Positions 40,542-49,437 of a stretch of DNA of 64,000 bases are shown piece after piece. A model generated the notes under the pieces. That model was not told the origin of the DNA, searched no databases, and was given only the letters and a program-made list of their open reading frames with translations. Origin of the DNA: Antarcticimicrobium sp. (GTDB taxonomy: Bacteria > Pseudomonadota > Alphaproteobacteria > Rhodobacterales > Rhodobacteraceae); the NCBI RefSeq assembly GCF_029212575.1, contig NZ_JARGPK010000052.1, positions 17,893-81,892 of the forward strand. Reading direction: 5' to 3'. A program made the position numbers and the translations under genes. Position 1 is the stretch's first letter. Every line of letters starts with the position of its first letter.

Positions 40542-42731
40542 ATGTCATCGGAAACAGCGGTTGCCACCGGCGATGTCTCGGCTGTCCCGGAAGAGGTCGG
40601 GGTTCACACCCGGCTGTCCGGCCTGATGAACCCGCAAAGCATCGCGGTCGTCGGTGCCAGCGCCAGGGCCGAGGGCTGGAGCGGCATGGCGGTGCCGGTG
40701 CTTCGGCGGCTGGGCTATACGGGCAAGATCTTTCCGGTCAACCCCAAGTATGAGGAATTGAACGGGCTGCGCTGCTACCCGTCGGTCTCGGCGATCCCCG
40801 AGCCGGTCGATGCGGCGCTGATGTTCGTGCCGCAACGGGCACTGCCCGACATCCTGGAAGATTGCGGCAGAAAGGGCGTGCAAGGCGCGGTGATCCTCGC
40901 CTCGGGCTTTTCCGAAACCGGAGACGAGGGCAGGGCGTTGGAGGAGCGGTTGCGCGAGGTTGCCAACCGCAACCACATCGCCATCTGCGGGCCGAACTGC
41001 CTCGGGCTGGCCAATCTCGACAGCGGCTTCATGGGGCTGACGGCGGCGACCTTTCCCGAGGATCTCTCGGCCGGGCGGACCGCGCTGATCTCGCAAAGCG
41101 GGCAGCTTCTGATGGTGCTTCTGGCGCGGGCCCACGATCAGGGCGTGCACATGCGTTATCTGGTCTCGACCGGAAACGAGCTGAACGTGGAGGCGGCGGA
41201 TTACGCGAGCTGGGCCTTGCAGGACCCGCAGATCGCCTCGGTCTGCATGGCGCTGGAGGGGCTGCGCACGCCGTCGCGGTTTCTTGATCTGGCAGAACAG
41301 GCGCAGGCGGCGGAGAAACCCCTGATCGTGCTGAAACTGGGCCGCAGCCAGCGCGCGGCGCGCACCGCGCTGGCCCATACCGGCAAGATGGCCGGCGCCT
41401 TTCGCACCTATGAGGCCGTGTTCCGGCAAAACAACATCGTTTCCGTCGATGACCCGCTTGAGCTGGCCGATGTGGCGGCGCTGTTCGACAAATGCCCCGC
41501 CCCGCGCGGTGACCGCATTTCGGTGGTGACCTTTTCCGGCGGCTGGAGCGGCGTGATGGCCGACCAGGCCGAGGCGCTGGGGTTGCCGATGGCAGACTTC
41601 ACCGAAGCCACGGTGGACAGGCTGAAACCGCTTCTGGATTTCACCCCGCCGGTCAACCCGCTGGACCTGTCGGGCAACGTGAACAACCACCCCGAACGCT
41701 GGGGCGCCAGCCTGAAGGCGGTGCTGGCCGATGTAAATACCGACATCATGGTGGTCTTCATCCACCAGGTGCGCGAGGCCTGGCGCGGCAACCTGATCGA
41801 CCCGGTGCTGGACCTTGCCCGGACGTCGGACAAGCCGATCGTCGTGGTCTATGACGGCGGCAAGGTGGTCAAGGCCGGCTACGAGCAACTGGCGCGCGAC
41901 CGCAGTCTGCCGATCTATCGCGGCAGCCAGCAGATGCTGAGGGCGCTGAAACGGTTCGTGGATTACCACAGGCGCAAGGCGTCAAGGCGGGACGGCACCC
42001 CGCCGCCGGAGGTGCCTGCCGGGGCTGCGGAAATCGTGGAGACCCTGTTGGCGCAGGGCGGGCGGAGCCTGTCGGAACATGCCGCGAAAGCAGCCTTGCG
42101 CACCTATGGTCTGCCGATGGTGGGAGAACAACTGGTGCGCACCGAGGCCGAGGCGCTGGCCGCGGCGGAAAAGATCGGCTTTCCGGTGGTGATGAAGGGG
42201 CTGGCCGACGGGATGGAGCACAAGTCCGATGCCGGGCTGGTGCACCTCGGCCTCTCCGATGCCGACGCGGTACGCGCAGCCTTTGCCGACCTGGAGGGCA
42301 AGCTTTCGGGGCACACCCTGAACGGGGAGTCCGCGCCCTGTCTTGTACAGAAAATGGTCAAGGGCGGGGTCGAGGCGATTCTGGGGATGCAGAACGATCC
42401 CGACTTCGGCCCGATGATCCTGGTCGGTGTTGGCGGGGTGATGACCGAACTGCTGAACGACGTGGCGCTGCGCCGCGCACCGCTGACCGCCGAGGACGCG
42501 CGGGAGATGATCGACGAGACCCGGCTGGGTCTCTTGCTGGAGGGGTTCCGGGGCGCGCCAAAGGCCGACCGCGCCGCGCTGGAGGACGCGATCCTGCGGC
42601 TCTCGACGCTGTCGGTGGCCCATGCGGAGCGGATCGAGGGCATCGACATCAACCCGGTCCTGGTGCTGCCCGAGGGTGAGGGCTGTGTTGCGGTGGACGC
42701 GCTGATCGTCAAGCCGGAGGCGGGCGCATGA
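40542..42731 (+). CDS. ADP-forming acyl-CoA synthetase family protein
   Basis: A 729-aa protein with the domain order of ADP-forming acetyl-CoA synthetases: CoA-binding Rossmann domain (SIAVVGASARAEGWSGMAVP near 32-50), succinyl-CoA ligase-like domains with the likely phosphohistidine in ALAHTGKMAG, and a C-terminal ATP-grasp domain (LSEHAAKAALRTYGLPMVGE, then LVGVGGVMTELLNDVALRRAPL). It probably activates the imported acid to its CoA ester. AAGGACAAGG supports ATG 40542. It overlaps the next gene (ATGA). Confidence 0.9.
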   Translation: MSSETAVATGDVSAVPEEVGVHTRLSGLMNPQSIAVVGASARAEGWSGMAVPVLRRLGYTGKIFPVNPKYEELNGLRCYPSVSAIPEPVDAALMFVPQRALPDILEDCGRKGVQGAVILASGFSETGDEGRALEERLREVANRNHIAICGPNCLGLANLDSGFMGLTAATFPEDLSAGRTALISQSGQLLMVLLARAHDQGVHMRYLVSTGNELNVEAADYASWALQDPQIASVCMALEGLRTPSRFLDLAEQAQAAEKPLIVLKLGRSQRAARTALAHTGKMAGAFRTYEAVFRQNNIVSVDDPLELADVAALFDKCPAPRGDRISVVTFSGGWSGVMADQAEALGLPMADFTEATVDRLKPLLDFTPPVNPLDLSGNVNNHPERWGASLKAVLADVNTDIMVVFIHQVREAWRGNLIDPVLDLARTSDKPIVVVYDGGKVVKAGYEQLARDRSLPIYRGSQQMLRALKRFVDYHRRKASRRDGTPPPEVPAGAAEIVETLLAQGGRSLSEHAAKAALRTYGLPMVGEQLVRTEAEALAAAEKIGFPVVMKGLADGMEHKSDAGLVHLGLSDADAVRAAFADLEGKLSGHTLNGESAPCLVQKMVKGGVEAILGMQNDPDFGPMILVGVGGVMTELLNDVALRRAPLTAEDAREMIDETRLGLLLEGFRGAPKADRAALEDAILRLSTLSVAHAERIEGIDINPVLVLPEGEGCVAVDALIVKPEAGA

Positions 42732-43885
42732 CCGATCTTCTGAACGGTGCCGAGGATGAGGCATTCCGGCAAGAGATCCGCGAGTTTGTCACCGCGAACC
42801 TGCACCCCGGGACCCGGGACAAGGTGGCGCGGGGCGCACCGCTCACGCGAGAGGATTTCGCGCGCTGGCAGCAGTGTCTGTTCGAGCGGGGCTGGGTCGC
42901 CCCGGCCTGGCCGGTGGAGCATGGCGGGCCGGGCTGGAGCGCGCGGCAAAGGCTTATCGCGGATGAGGAGATGTTCCGCCAGCACACGCCGCCTCTGCCG
43001 GGGTTCGGATTGAAGATGATCGGGCCGATCCTGATGCGTTTCGGGACCCCGGGGCAACAGGCGCGGTTCCTGCCGGGCATCCTTTCGGGCGACGACTGGT
43101 GGTGCCAGGGGTTCAGCGAGCCGGGGGCGGGATCGGACCTGGCCTCGCTGCGCACCCGGGCGGTACGGGTCGCGGGCGGCTGGCGGATTTCCGGGTCGAA
43201 GACCTGGACCACTTATGCGCAATACGCCAACTGGATCTTCTGCCTGGTGCGCACCGACCCGCAGGCGAAGAAGCAACAAGGCATCTCGATGATGTTGGTG
43301 GACATGGCCTCGGATGGGTTCACGCGGCGTCCGATCCGGCTGATGGACGGAACCGAGGAGGTCAACGAAATCTTTCTCGACGATGTCTTCGTGCCCGACG
43401 ACCAGGTGGTGGGCGAGATCAACCGGGGCTGGACCTATGCCAAGGCGTTGCTGGAGAACGAGCGGTTCGGCATCGGGGGGATCGGGCGGTCGAAACACCT
43501 GTTGCAGCGGGTGCGGGAGATGGCCGATGCGGCCGGGCGTGGGGCCGATCCGGAGGTCGCCGATGCGCTCGCGGCCTTTGAGATCGACATCATGGCGGTG
43601 GAGGCGACCACGCTGCGGTTGTTGAACGCGGCCGAGGCCGGGGCACGGATCGGGGCGGAAACCTCGCTTTTGAAGATCCGGGGCACGGAGATCCAGCAGG
43701 GGCTGACCGAGTTGATGCTGGAGGTCGCCGGCCCTGCGGCGCTGCCCGAACGGGAAAGCGAGGGCGCCGAGGCGCCGTTCGAGAATGCCGCCTATCAGTT
43801 CCTGAACTGGCGAAAACTGTCGATCTATGGCGGCAGCAACGAGATCCAGCGCGGCATTCTGGCCGGGCAGGTGCTGGGGCTGTGA
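42728..43885 (+). CDS. Acyl-CoA dehydrogenase, subunit 1 of a probable pair
   Basis: A 385-aa FAD enzyme. Family features: QGFSEPGAGSDLASLRTRAV (substrate/FAD site), SGSKTWTTYAQYANWIF, and C-terminal LSIYGGSNEIQRGILAG. In MCAD-type enzymes the catalytic glutamate sits in YEGT at this last position; here the residue is Gly (YGGS), so the base must lie elsewhere or the protein works with its neighbour. It is coupled to the synthetase gene and followed after 13 bp by a second dehydrogenase gene. Confidence 0.92.
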   Translation: MTDLLNGAEDEAFRQEIREFVTANLHPGTRDKVARGAPLTREDFARWQQCLFERGWVAPAWPVEHGGPGWSARQRLIADEEMFRQHTPPLPGFGLKMIGPILMRFGTPGQQARFLPGILSGDDWWCQGFSEPGAGSDLASLRTRAVRVAGGWRISGSKTWTTYAQYANWIFCLVRTDPQAKKQQGISMMLVDMASDGFTRRPIRLMDGTEEVNEIFLDDVFVPDDQVVGEINRGWTYAKALLENERFGIGGIGRSKHLLQRVREMADAAGRGADPEVADALAAFEIDIMAVEATTLRLLNAAEAGARIGAETSLLKIRGTEIQQGLTELMLEVAGPAALPERESEGAEAPFENAAYQFLNWRKLSIYGGSNEIQRGILAGQVLGL

Positions 43886-43898
43886 AGGAGGGCTGCAG

Positions 43899-44978
43899 AT
43901 GATCCGTCTTGATCCGCCCGACGACGGGGTGACGATGCTGAAGGAAACCGCGGAACGGTTCGTTGCCGACCGCTACGGGTTGGCGCGGCGCGGCGAGATG
44001 CTACGCAAGCCCGACGACCAGATCCCGGTGCATTGGGCCGACATGGCCGGGCTGGGATGGCTGCTCGCCCCGGTACCGGAGGCGGCGGGCGGGCTGGGCC
44101 TGCCGCCGGTTCAGATCGTGGCGCTGTTGGAGGTGTTGGGCGCGGGGCTGGTGCTGGAGCCGGTGGGGCCGGTCGTGATGCGCTGCGCCGCGACGCTGGC
44201 TCGCGCGCTGCCCGATGCCGAGGCGGTACTTGCGCCGGTGCTGTCGGGAGGCTGCATCGAGGTCATGGCCGGCGGGGAGGAGGCGGCGCCGATCACCGCC
44301 ATGCGAGACGGAGAACGGGTGACGCTGGCAGGGCGCGCACCGCTGGTCGTCGGCGGGGCGGCGGCGCGGGCCTTCTGGGTGGTGGCGCGGATGGAGAGCG
44401 CGCCGGTACTGATCCGCGTTCCGTTGGAAAAGGCCGGGGTCACCCGGTTCCGGCTGGTCGATGGCCAGGCGGCGGCGAAGGTTGTTTTCGACGGGGTGTC
44501 CTGTGACGCGGGAGAGGTCATCACCGGCTGTGCCCCGGCGCTGGCCTTTGGCGCCGACATGGGGCTGCTCGGCATGCTGGCCGAAACCTCGGGGCTGATC
44601 GACGCGCTTTACCGTGCCACGCTCGAGCATGTGAAGCTGCGCGAGCAGTTCGGTCGCCCCATCGGTCGGTTCCAGGCGGTGCAGCACCGCATGGCCGACA
44701 TGTTCATCGCCCGCGAAGAGGCGCAGTCGATGGTGCAACTGGCCGCCGAGGCAATGGAGAGCGCGGATACCGGATTTCGCGCCCGGCTGGTGTCGGCGGC
44801 GCGGATCAAGATCGCGGGGAGCGCACGCGCGGTCCTGCGCGACGCGGTGCAGCTGCACGGCGGCATGGGGGTGACGGACGAATTGCCCGTCGGCCATATG
44901 GTCAAGCGGCTGCTGGTGCTGACCCAGATGGGCGGCAGCCGTGCCACCCATCTGAAACGGTTTCGCGAGGCCGCCTGA
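43899..44978 (+). CDS. Acyl-CoA dehydrogenase, subunit 2 of a probable pair
   Basis: A 359-aa, more divergent acyl-CoA dehydrogenase. The C-terminal helical domain is clear (REQFGRPIGRFQAVQHRMAD, then QLHGGMGVTDELPVGHMVKR), while the N-terminal FAD region is poorly conserved. Tandem full-length and divergent copies like this form alpha2beta2 enzymes in steroid side-chain degradation, where the two chains share one set of active sites. GGAGGG precedes ATG 43899. It is the last gene on the plus strand here and converges on an SDR. Confidence 0.88.
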   Translation: MIRLDPPDDGVTMLKETAERFVADRYGLARRGEMLRKPDDQIPVHWADMAGLGWLLAPVPEAAGGLGLPPVQIVALLEVLGAGLVLEPVGPVVMRCAATLARALPDAEAVLAPVLSGGCIEVMAGGEEAAPITAMRDGERVTLAGRAPLVVGGAAARAFWVVARMESAPVLIRVPLEKAGVTRFRLVDGQAAAKVVFDGVSCDAGEVITGCAPALAFGADMGLLGMLAETSGLIDALYRATLEHVKLREQFGRPIGRFQAVQHRMADMFIAREEAQSMVQLAAEAMESADTGFRARLVSAARIKIAGSARAVLRDAVQLHGGMGVTDELPVGHMVKRLLVLTQMGGSRATHLKRFREAA

Positions 44979-44990
44979 CCGGGGCGGGGG

Positions 44991-45752
44991 CTAGAGCGTC
45001 ATGCCCCCGTCGACCACCAGAACATGGCCGGTGACCATGCCGGCCCCGGCGCAGAGGTAGAGCACCGCCTCGGCAATGTCCTCGGGGTCGGAGCGGCGTT
45101 TCAGCACCGCCATGTCGCGCGCCCATTGCTTGCGCTCCTCCGGCCAGTCCTCGGTCCAGGGGGTTTTGGTCTGGCCCGGGGCCACTGCGTTCACCCGCAC
45201 CTCGGGGGCGAGCCCGCGCGCCAGGCTGCGGGTCAGGCTGACCAGCGCGGATTTGCTGGCGGCATAGGCGATGGAACTGCCCTGCTGCCCGACCCCGGCG
45301 ATCGAGGCCATGTTGACGATGGCGCCCTTGCGATCCTTCAGCGCCCCGGCCGCCGCATGGGCGCAGCGAAAGGCGCCGATCAGGTTGGTGTTGAGCAGAA
45401 GTTGCCAGAACTCCTCGGTCATCTTGTCGAGGTCCTCGGGCGGGATCTTGTCGCGGGTGCCCGAGGTGCCGGCGTTGTTGACGAGGATATCGAGCCCGCC
45501 GAGCGTGGCGATGGCGGTCGTTACCATCGCCTCGGCCTCGCCGGGGTGCGAGATGTTGCCGGGCGCCGCGATCACGTCGAGCCGCTGCGCGCAAAGCTCC
45601 GCCACCCGCGCCGGGCCTGCCGGGTCGTCGACGAGGTGGTTGAGCGCCACCTTCGCCCCCATCTGCGCCAGCATGGTCACGGTGGCCAGCCCGATGCCCG
45701 AGGCGCCACCCGTCACCAGCGCGCATTTGCCTGTCAGATCTGCCTTGATCAA
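44991..45752 (-). CDS. Short-chain dehydrogenase/reductase
   Basis: A 253-aa SDR with TGGASGIG (cofactor), NNAG, and catalytic YAASK; it ends with the common VDGGMTL tail of 3-oxoacyl-(ACP/CoA) reductase-like enzymes. The start is TTG 45752, with GAGAGGACCA upstream and overlapping the stop of the 3-hydroxyacyl-CoA dehydrogenase gene. A role in oxidising a hydroxyacyl intermediate of the same pathway is likely. Confidence 0.9.
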   Translation of the reverse strand: MIKADLTGKCALVTGGASGIGLATVTMLAQMGAKVALNHLVDDPAGPARVAELCAQRLDVIAAPGNISHPGEAEAMVTTAIATLGGLDILVNNAGTSGTRDKIPPEDLDKMTEEFWQLLLNTNLIGAFRCAHAAAGALKDRKGAIVNMASIAGVGQQGSSIAYAASKSALVSLTRSLARGLAPEVRVNAVAPGQTKTPWTEDWPEERKQWARDMAVLKRRSDPEDIAEAVLYLCAGAGMVTGHVLVVDGGMTL

Positions 45753-46699
45753 TGGTCCTCTCCCTCATTGCCCTGAAGTTGCGCCTTGAGCCTCAGCAGG
45801 CGCAGGTCGCGGTCGTGAAACAGCTCTTCGGCGGGCCTGTCGCCATAGTCGTAGAATCCGGCGCCGGCCCGCACCCCGGTGCGCCCGGCCGCGATCAGCC
45901 GGTCGAGCACCGGGGTCTCGCCGGTGTTCTCGGGCGGCTGATAGCTGCGCCCGGCGATGCCGTTGCGCACCATTTCCAGCCCGGTGTAATCCATCTTCTT
46001 CATGTGGCCGAGCACCGCGAGGCGATCCACCAGCCCGTGCCGGATCGAGCGGTCGATGTCCTGCGCCGTGGCCCATCCGGCATCGATCATCCGCAGGCAT
46101 TCGAGGTTCAGCGCCGCCTGAAGGCGGTTGGCGATGTAGCCGGGCACAAGGTGGTCGAAAACCACCGGCATCTTTCCGAAGCCGGTGTAAAGCGTGCGCA
46201 GCGCCTCGATCACGGCGGGGTCGGTTTGCGGGCCGGGGGCAAGATCCACGAGATCCACGATATAGGGTGGCGTGTACCAATGGGCGACGGCGGCGCGCGC
46301 CTGCCGGGCATCCGGGATCAGCGGAAAGACATCGAGGTAGGAGGTGTTGGAGGCCAGGATCGCGCCGCGTCGGGCGTGGCGGTCGATCGCGGCAAAGACC
46401 AGTGTCTTGATCTCGGGTTTCTCCACCACCGCCTCGACCACCAGATCGGCGATGGTGAGGGCCTCCTCCAGTGTATCGACCGGGGTGATCCGGGCGACGG
46501 CGGCCTCGGCCTTGGCGCGCGTGAGGGTTTCGGCCTCTTGCAGCGTCGCCAGCGCGGCGCGGATCAGCTCTGGCGCGCGGGCCAGAACCTGCGCCGCGTT
46601 GTCGTGCAGCGCCACCCGGCAACCGCCAAGCGCGTGTACCAGCGCCAGCGCGTGCCCCATGGTGCCCGCCCCGATCACCGCCACTGTTTCGATTGCCAT
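45749..46699 (-). CDS. 3-hydroxyacyl-CoA dehydrogenase family protein
   Basis: A 316-aa protein with an N-terminal NAD-binding domain (VAVIGAGTMGHALALVHALGG), the catalytic region ASNTSYLDVFPL, a changed histidine region (AVAHWYTPPYIVDLVDLAPG) and a C-terminal helical domain (VPGYIANRLQAALNLECLRM). Relatives include 3-hydroxybutyryl-CoA, L-gulonate and carnitine dehydrogenases, so the substrate may not be a CoA ester. It is divergent from the first TPP-enzyme gene, with an operator-like palindrome between them. Confidence 0.88.
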   Translation of the reverse strand: MAIETVAVIGAGTMGHALALVHALGGCRVALHDNAAQVLARAPELIRAALATLQEAETLTRAKAEAAVARITPVDTLEEALTIADLVVEAVVEKPEIKTLVFAAIDRHARRGAILASNTSYLDVFPLIPDARQARAAVAHWYTPPYIVDLVDLAPGPQTDPAVIEALRTLYTGFGKMPVVFDHLVPGYIANRLQAALNLECLRMIDAGWATAQDIDRSIRHGLVDRLAVLGHMKKMDYTGLEMVRNGIAGRSYQPPENTGETPVLDRLIAAGRTGVRAGAGFYDYGDRPAEELFHDRDLRLLRLKAQLQGNEGEDH

Positions 46700-46761
46700 C
46701 GGTCCTCCCTCCCCCTCGCGCGTCGGATGCGGTCCGGCGCCCCTCGATCACGCTGTAAAAG

Positions 46762-46829
46762 TGAAATAGAATTTCAAAAAACGCAATCCCAAGCTTGAAA
46801 TTCGTGCAATTTTCTGAAATCAAATTCCA
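46762..46829. promoter_or_regulatory. Operator pair in a divergent promoter region
   Basis: TGAAATAGAATTTCA (46762-46776) is a palindrome with perfect 6-bp arms around a 3-nt centre; TGAAATCAAATTCCA (46815-46829) is a near copy with the same spacing. Both lie in the AT-rich gap between the 3-hydroxyacyl-CoA dehydrogenase operon and the TPP-enzyme gene. Similar sites occur at 37158 and 51203-51240. An IclR regulator is encoded nearby. Confidence 0.6.
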
Positions 46830-46880
46830 AAAGCGCTTTGACCGCGCCCCCCGCACAACAATCCGACAGGAAGACAGACG

Positions 46881-48578
46881 ATGACCAGCGCGACAGAAAA
46901 TCCGATGACCGGGGCCCGTTACATTGCCGAGAGTTTCAACGCCCTCGGCGTCAGCCATGTCTTCTTCATGGACGCGATCCTGCGCCCGACGCTGGTCGAG
47001 ATGGAGGAACTGGGGATCACCCGAATCCTGGCCCATTCGGAGAAATCGGCCGCCTATATGGCCGACGGCTACGCGCGGGTTTCGGGCCGGGTCGGCGTCT
47101 GCATGGCGCAGTCTGTGGGCGCGGCGAATCTGGCCGCCGGGGTGCAGGACGCCTGTCTGCACCGGGCGCCGCTGGTGGCGATGACCGGGCGCAAGGAGCC
47201 GATGCTGCGCCATCGCAACGCCTATCAGGAGGTGGATCACAAGCCGCTGTTCACGCCGGTGACCAAGGCGACGATGGACGTGGCCGAGGCGCGAGAGCTG
47301 CCGCATCTGCTGGCGCAGGCCTTTCGCATGGCGCGGGATGGCTCGCCGGGTCCGGTTCACCTTGACCTGAACGGGCTGGGCGGCGAGGTGCTGGAAAAGG
47401 GCGCGGTGCCCAATCCGGTGCTGCCCGATCCGGCGCTGGGGCGTCTGCCGGAACACCGGCCCGTGGCGCCGCCCGCGGCAATCGCCGTGGCGGCGGAACG
47501 CCTGGCGCGGGCCGAACGCCCGGTACTGGTCGTCGGCGCGGGGGCGATCCAGGCCGGGGCGCAGGCCGAGGCTCTGCGCCTTGCCGAGGGCTGCAACATC
47601 CCGGTGGCAACCTCGCTGGGCGGGCGCACCATCATCCCGACCACGCATCCGCTGCACATCGGCACGGTCGGCACCTATTCCGCGCCGCCGGCCAACCGGC
47701 TGGTGCATGAGGCCGACCTGGTGATCTTTGTCGGCTGCCTTGCGGGCGACCAGCCCACCAACAATTACAAGGTGCCCGCGCAGGGCACCGCGATCATCCA
47801 GATCGACCTCGACGGGCAGGAGATCGGGCGCAATTATCCCGATACCCGCGGCGTCTGGGGCTGCCCGAAACAGGCGCTGGCCGATCTGGCGGCGGCGGTT
47901 GCGCCGCGCGATGGCTGGGGCGACTGGGCCGCGCATGTCGCGCAGGTCGTCGGCGACTGGCGGGCGGAGGTGGCGCCGCTTTGCCGCTCCGACACCAGCC
48001 CGGTGACGGTGGAACGGCTGTGCCGGGAGGTCTCCGATGCGCTGCCGGAGAACGGCGTTCTGGTCGCGGATACGGGGTATTCCGGGATCTGGACCGCCAC
48101 CATGCTGGAGCTGCCGCATCCGGGGCAAAGCTATTTGCGGGCGGCGGGATCGCTCGGCTGGGCCTTTCCGGCGGCGCTGGGGGCGCAATGCGGCGCGCCG
48201 GAGCGGCCGGTGGTCTGTTTCTCGGGCGATGGGGCGTTTTATTACCACCTGAGCGAGTTGGAGACCCAGCGGCGCTGGAACATCCCGGTGGTGACGGTGA
48301 TCAACAACAACTCGGGCTTCGGGCAGGGCACGCCCAAGGTCGCCTCGTTCTACGCCGGGCGCGAGGGCGGCAGCCCGGAAGAGATCAACCGCTTTGGCCC
48401 CACCGATTTTGCCGCCCTGGCGCGGGAGTTCGGCGTGGAGGGCGTGCGGATCGAGGACCCGGCGGACCTGGGCCCGGCGCTGAATCGCGCTATCGCGGCG
48501 CGCAAGCCGGTGCTGATCGACGTTGTGACCGACATCCATCCGCGCGCCCCCGAGGCCTGGGAGCCGCCGCTGGGGTGA
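46881..48578 (+). CDS. Thiamine-diphosphate-dependent enzyme (acetolactate synthase-like), copy 1
   Basis: A 565-aa enzyme of the AHAS/benzoylformate decarboxylase superfamily. Pyrimidine domain: ILAHSEKSAAYMADGYARVS, containing the cofactor-activating glutamate, then GVCMAQSVGAANLAAG. Diphosphate domain: GDGAFYYHLSELETQRRWNI and INNNSGFG (the GDG...NN motif). It does not look like biosynthetic IlvB, as its context is catabolic. It may cleave or transfer a 2-oxo or 2-hydroxyacyl group. AGGAAG precedes ATG 46881. It ends at a strong bidirectional hairpin. Confidence 0.9.
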   Translation: MTSATENPMTGARYIAESFNALGVSHVFFMDAILRPTLVEMEELGITRILAHSEKSAAYMADGYARVSGRVGVCMAQSVGAANLAAGVQDACLHRAPLVAMTGRKEPMLRHRNAYQEVDHKPLFTPVTKATMDVAEARELPHLLAQAFRMARDGSPGPVHLDLNGLGGEVLEKGAVPNPVLPDPALGRLPEHRPVAPPAAIAVAAERLARAERPVLVVGAGAIQAGAQAEALRLAEGCNIPVATSLGGRTIIPTTHPLHIGTVGTYSAPPANRLVHEADLVIFVGCLAGDQPTNNYKVPAQGTAIIQIDLDGQEIGRNYPDTRGVWGCPKQALADLAAAVAPRDGWGDWAAHVAQVVGDWRAEVAPLCRSDTSPVTVERLCREVSDALPENGVLVADTGYSGIWTATMLELPHPGQSYLRAAGSLGWAFPAALGAQCGAPERPVVCFSGDGAFYYHLSELETQRRWNIPVVTVINNNSGFGQGTPKVASFYAGREGGSPEEINRFGPTDFAALAREFGVEGVRIEDPADLGPALNRAIAARKPVLIDVVTDIHPRAPEAWEPPLG

Positions 48579-48645
48579 TCGGCGCACCGCCGAGGGATCC
48601 GGGAATTCGGCTGGCATTTCGTACAATCCGGCCTGAACCGGGTCC

Positions 48646-48666
48646 GGCGGGGGCAGGGCCCCCGCC
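48646..48666. terminator. Bidirectional terminator hairpin between convergent genes
   Basis: GGCGGGGGC (48646-48654) and GCCCCCGCC (48658-48666) form a perfect 9-bp stem with a 3-nt loop, directly abutting the stop codon of the SDR gene and 67 bp past the stop of the TPP-enzyme gene. Confidence 0.65.
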
Positions 48667-49437
48667 TCAGATCACCATCGCCTGGCCGCCGTTGATGTCG
48701 AGCGAGGCACCGTTGACGAAACCGGCCTCCTCGGAGGCGAAATAGGCCACCGCTGCCGCGATGTCTTCGACCGTGCCGTGACGGCGCACCGGGATGGATT
48801 GCAGCACCTTTTGCCGCTCTTCCTCGGACTGGCGTTCGGACAGCAGCCGCTGCACGCGGGGCGTCAGGATCGCGCCGGGACAGAGGGTGTTGCAGGTGAT
48901 GCCGTGGGGTCCGAACTCCTGCGCGATCTGCAGGGTAAAGGCCTGCATCGCCCCCTTCGAGGCGGCGTAGTTGGCGCCGGCGAAGAGGCTGCCGAAGCGC
49001 CCGGCCTTGGAGCCCATGTTGATGATCCGCCCGTAGCCTGCCGCCACCATATGCGGCAGCACCGCCCGCGTGGTGCGCACGCAGGCGGTGACGTTGACGT
49101 CCATCACCCGATCCCAATCCTCCTCGCTCTGGTCGAGGAAGCGGAACGGGGTGTGCAACGAGCCGCCGATGTTGTTGACCAGCACGTCGATGGCGCCGCC
49201 TTGCGCCATGCGCTCGACGGCGCCGGCAATCGCCTTTTCGTGGGTCATGTCGAGCGCCTGGGTGGTAACGTTCAGCCCGGCGTCGCGGGCCTCTGCCGCG
49301 GCTTCGGCCAGCGCCTCGGGATCGCGGTCCCAGATGGTGACCGCGGCGCCCTCCTGCGCCAGCCGAAAGGCCATGCCCCGTCCGAGGCCGCTGCCGGCGG
49401 CGGTGATCAGCGCGCGGCGCCCCTCAAAGCGGGTCAT
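48667..49437 (-). CDS. Short-chain dehydrogenase/reductase paired with TPP enzyme 2
   Basis: A 256-aa SDR: TAAGSGLGRG (cofactor loop, with TAA in place of TGA or TGG), NNIGG, catalytic YAASK, C-terminal DINGGQAMVI. ATG 49437 lies 13 bases inside the TPP-enzyme gene, a longer overlap than usual, which indicates tight coupling. It probably handles the product or substrate of that enzyme. Confidence 0.9.
   Translation of the reverse strand: MTRFEGRRALITAAGSGLGRGMAFRLAQEGAAVTIWDRDPEALAEAAAEARDAGLNVTTQALDMTHEKAIAGAVERMAQGGAIDVLVNNIGGSLHTPFRFLDQSEEDWDRVMDVNVTACVRTTRAVLPHMVAAGYGRIINMGSKAGRFGSLFAGANYAASKGAMQAFTLQIAQEFGPHGITCNTLCPGAILTPRVQRLLSERQSEEERQKVLQSIPVRRHGTVEDIAAAVAYFASEEAGFVNGASLDINGGQAMVI

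Noticed and set aside
45765..48626. 953-codon minus-strand frame across the TPP1 gene and divergent region
   Set aside because: Runs antisense to a well-supported enzyme and out of frame through the 3-hydroxyacyl-CoA dehydrogenase gene; a shadow.
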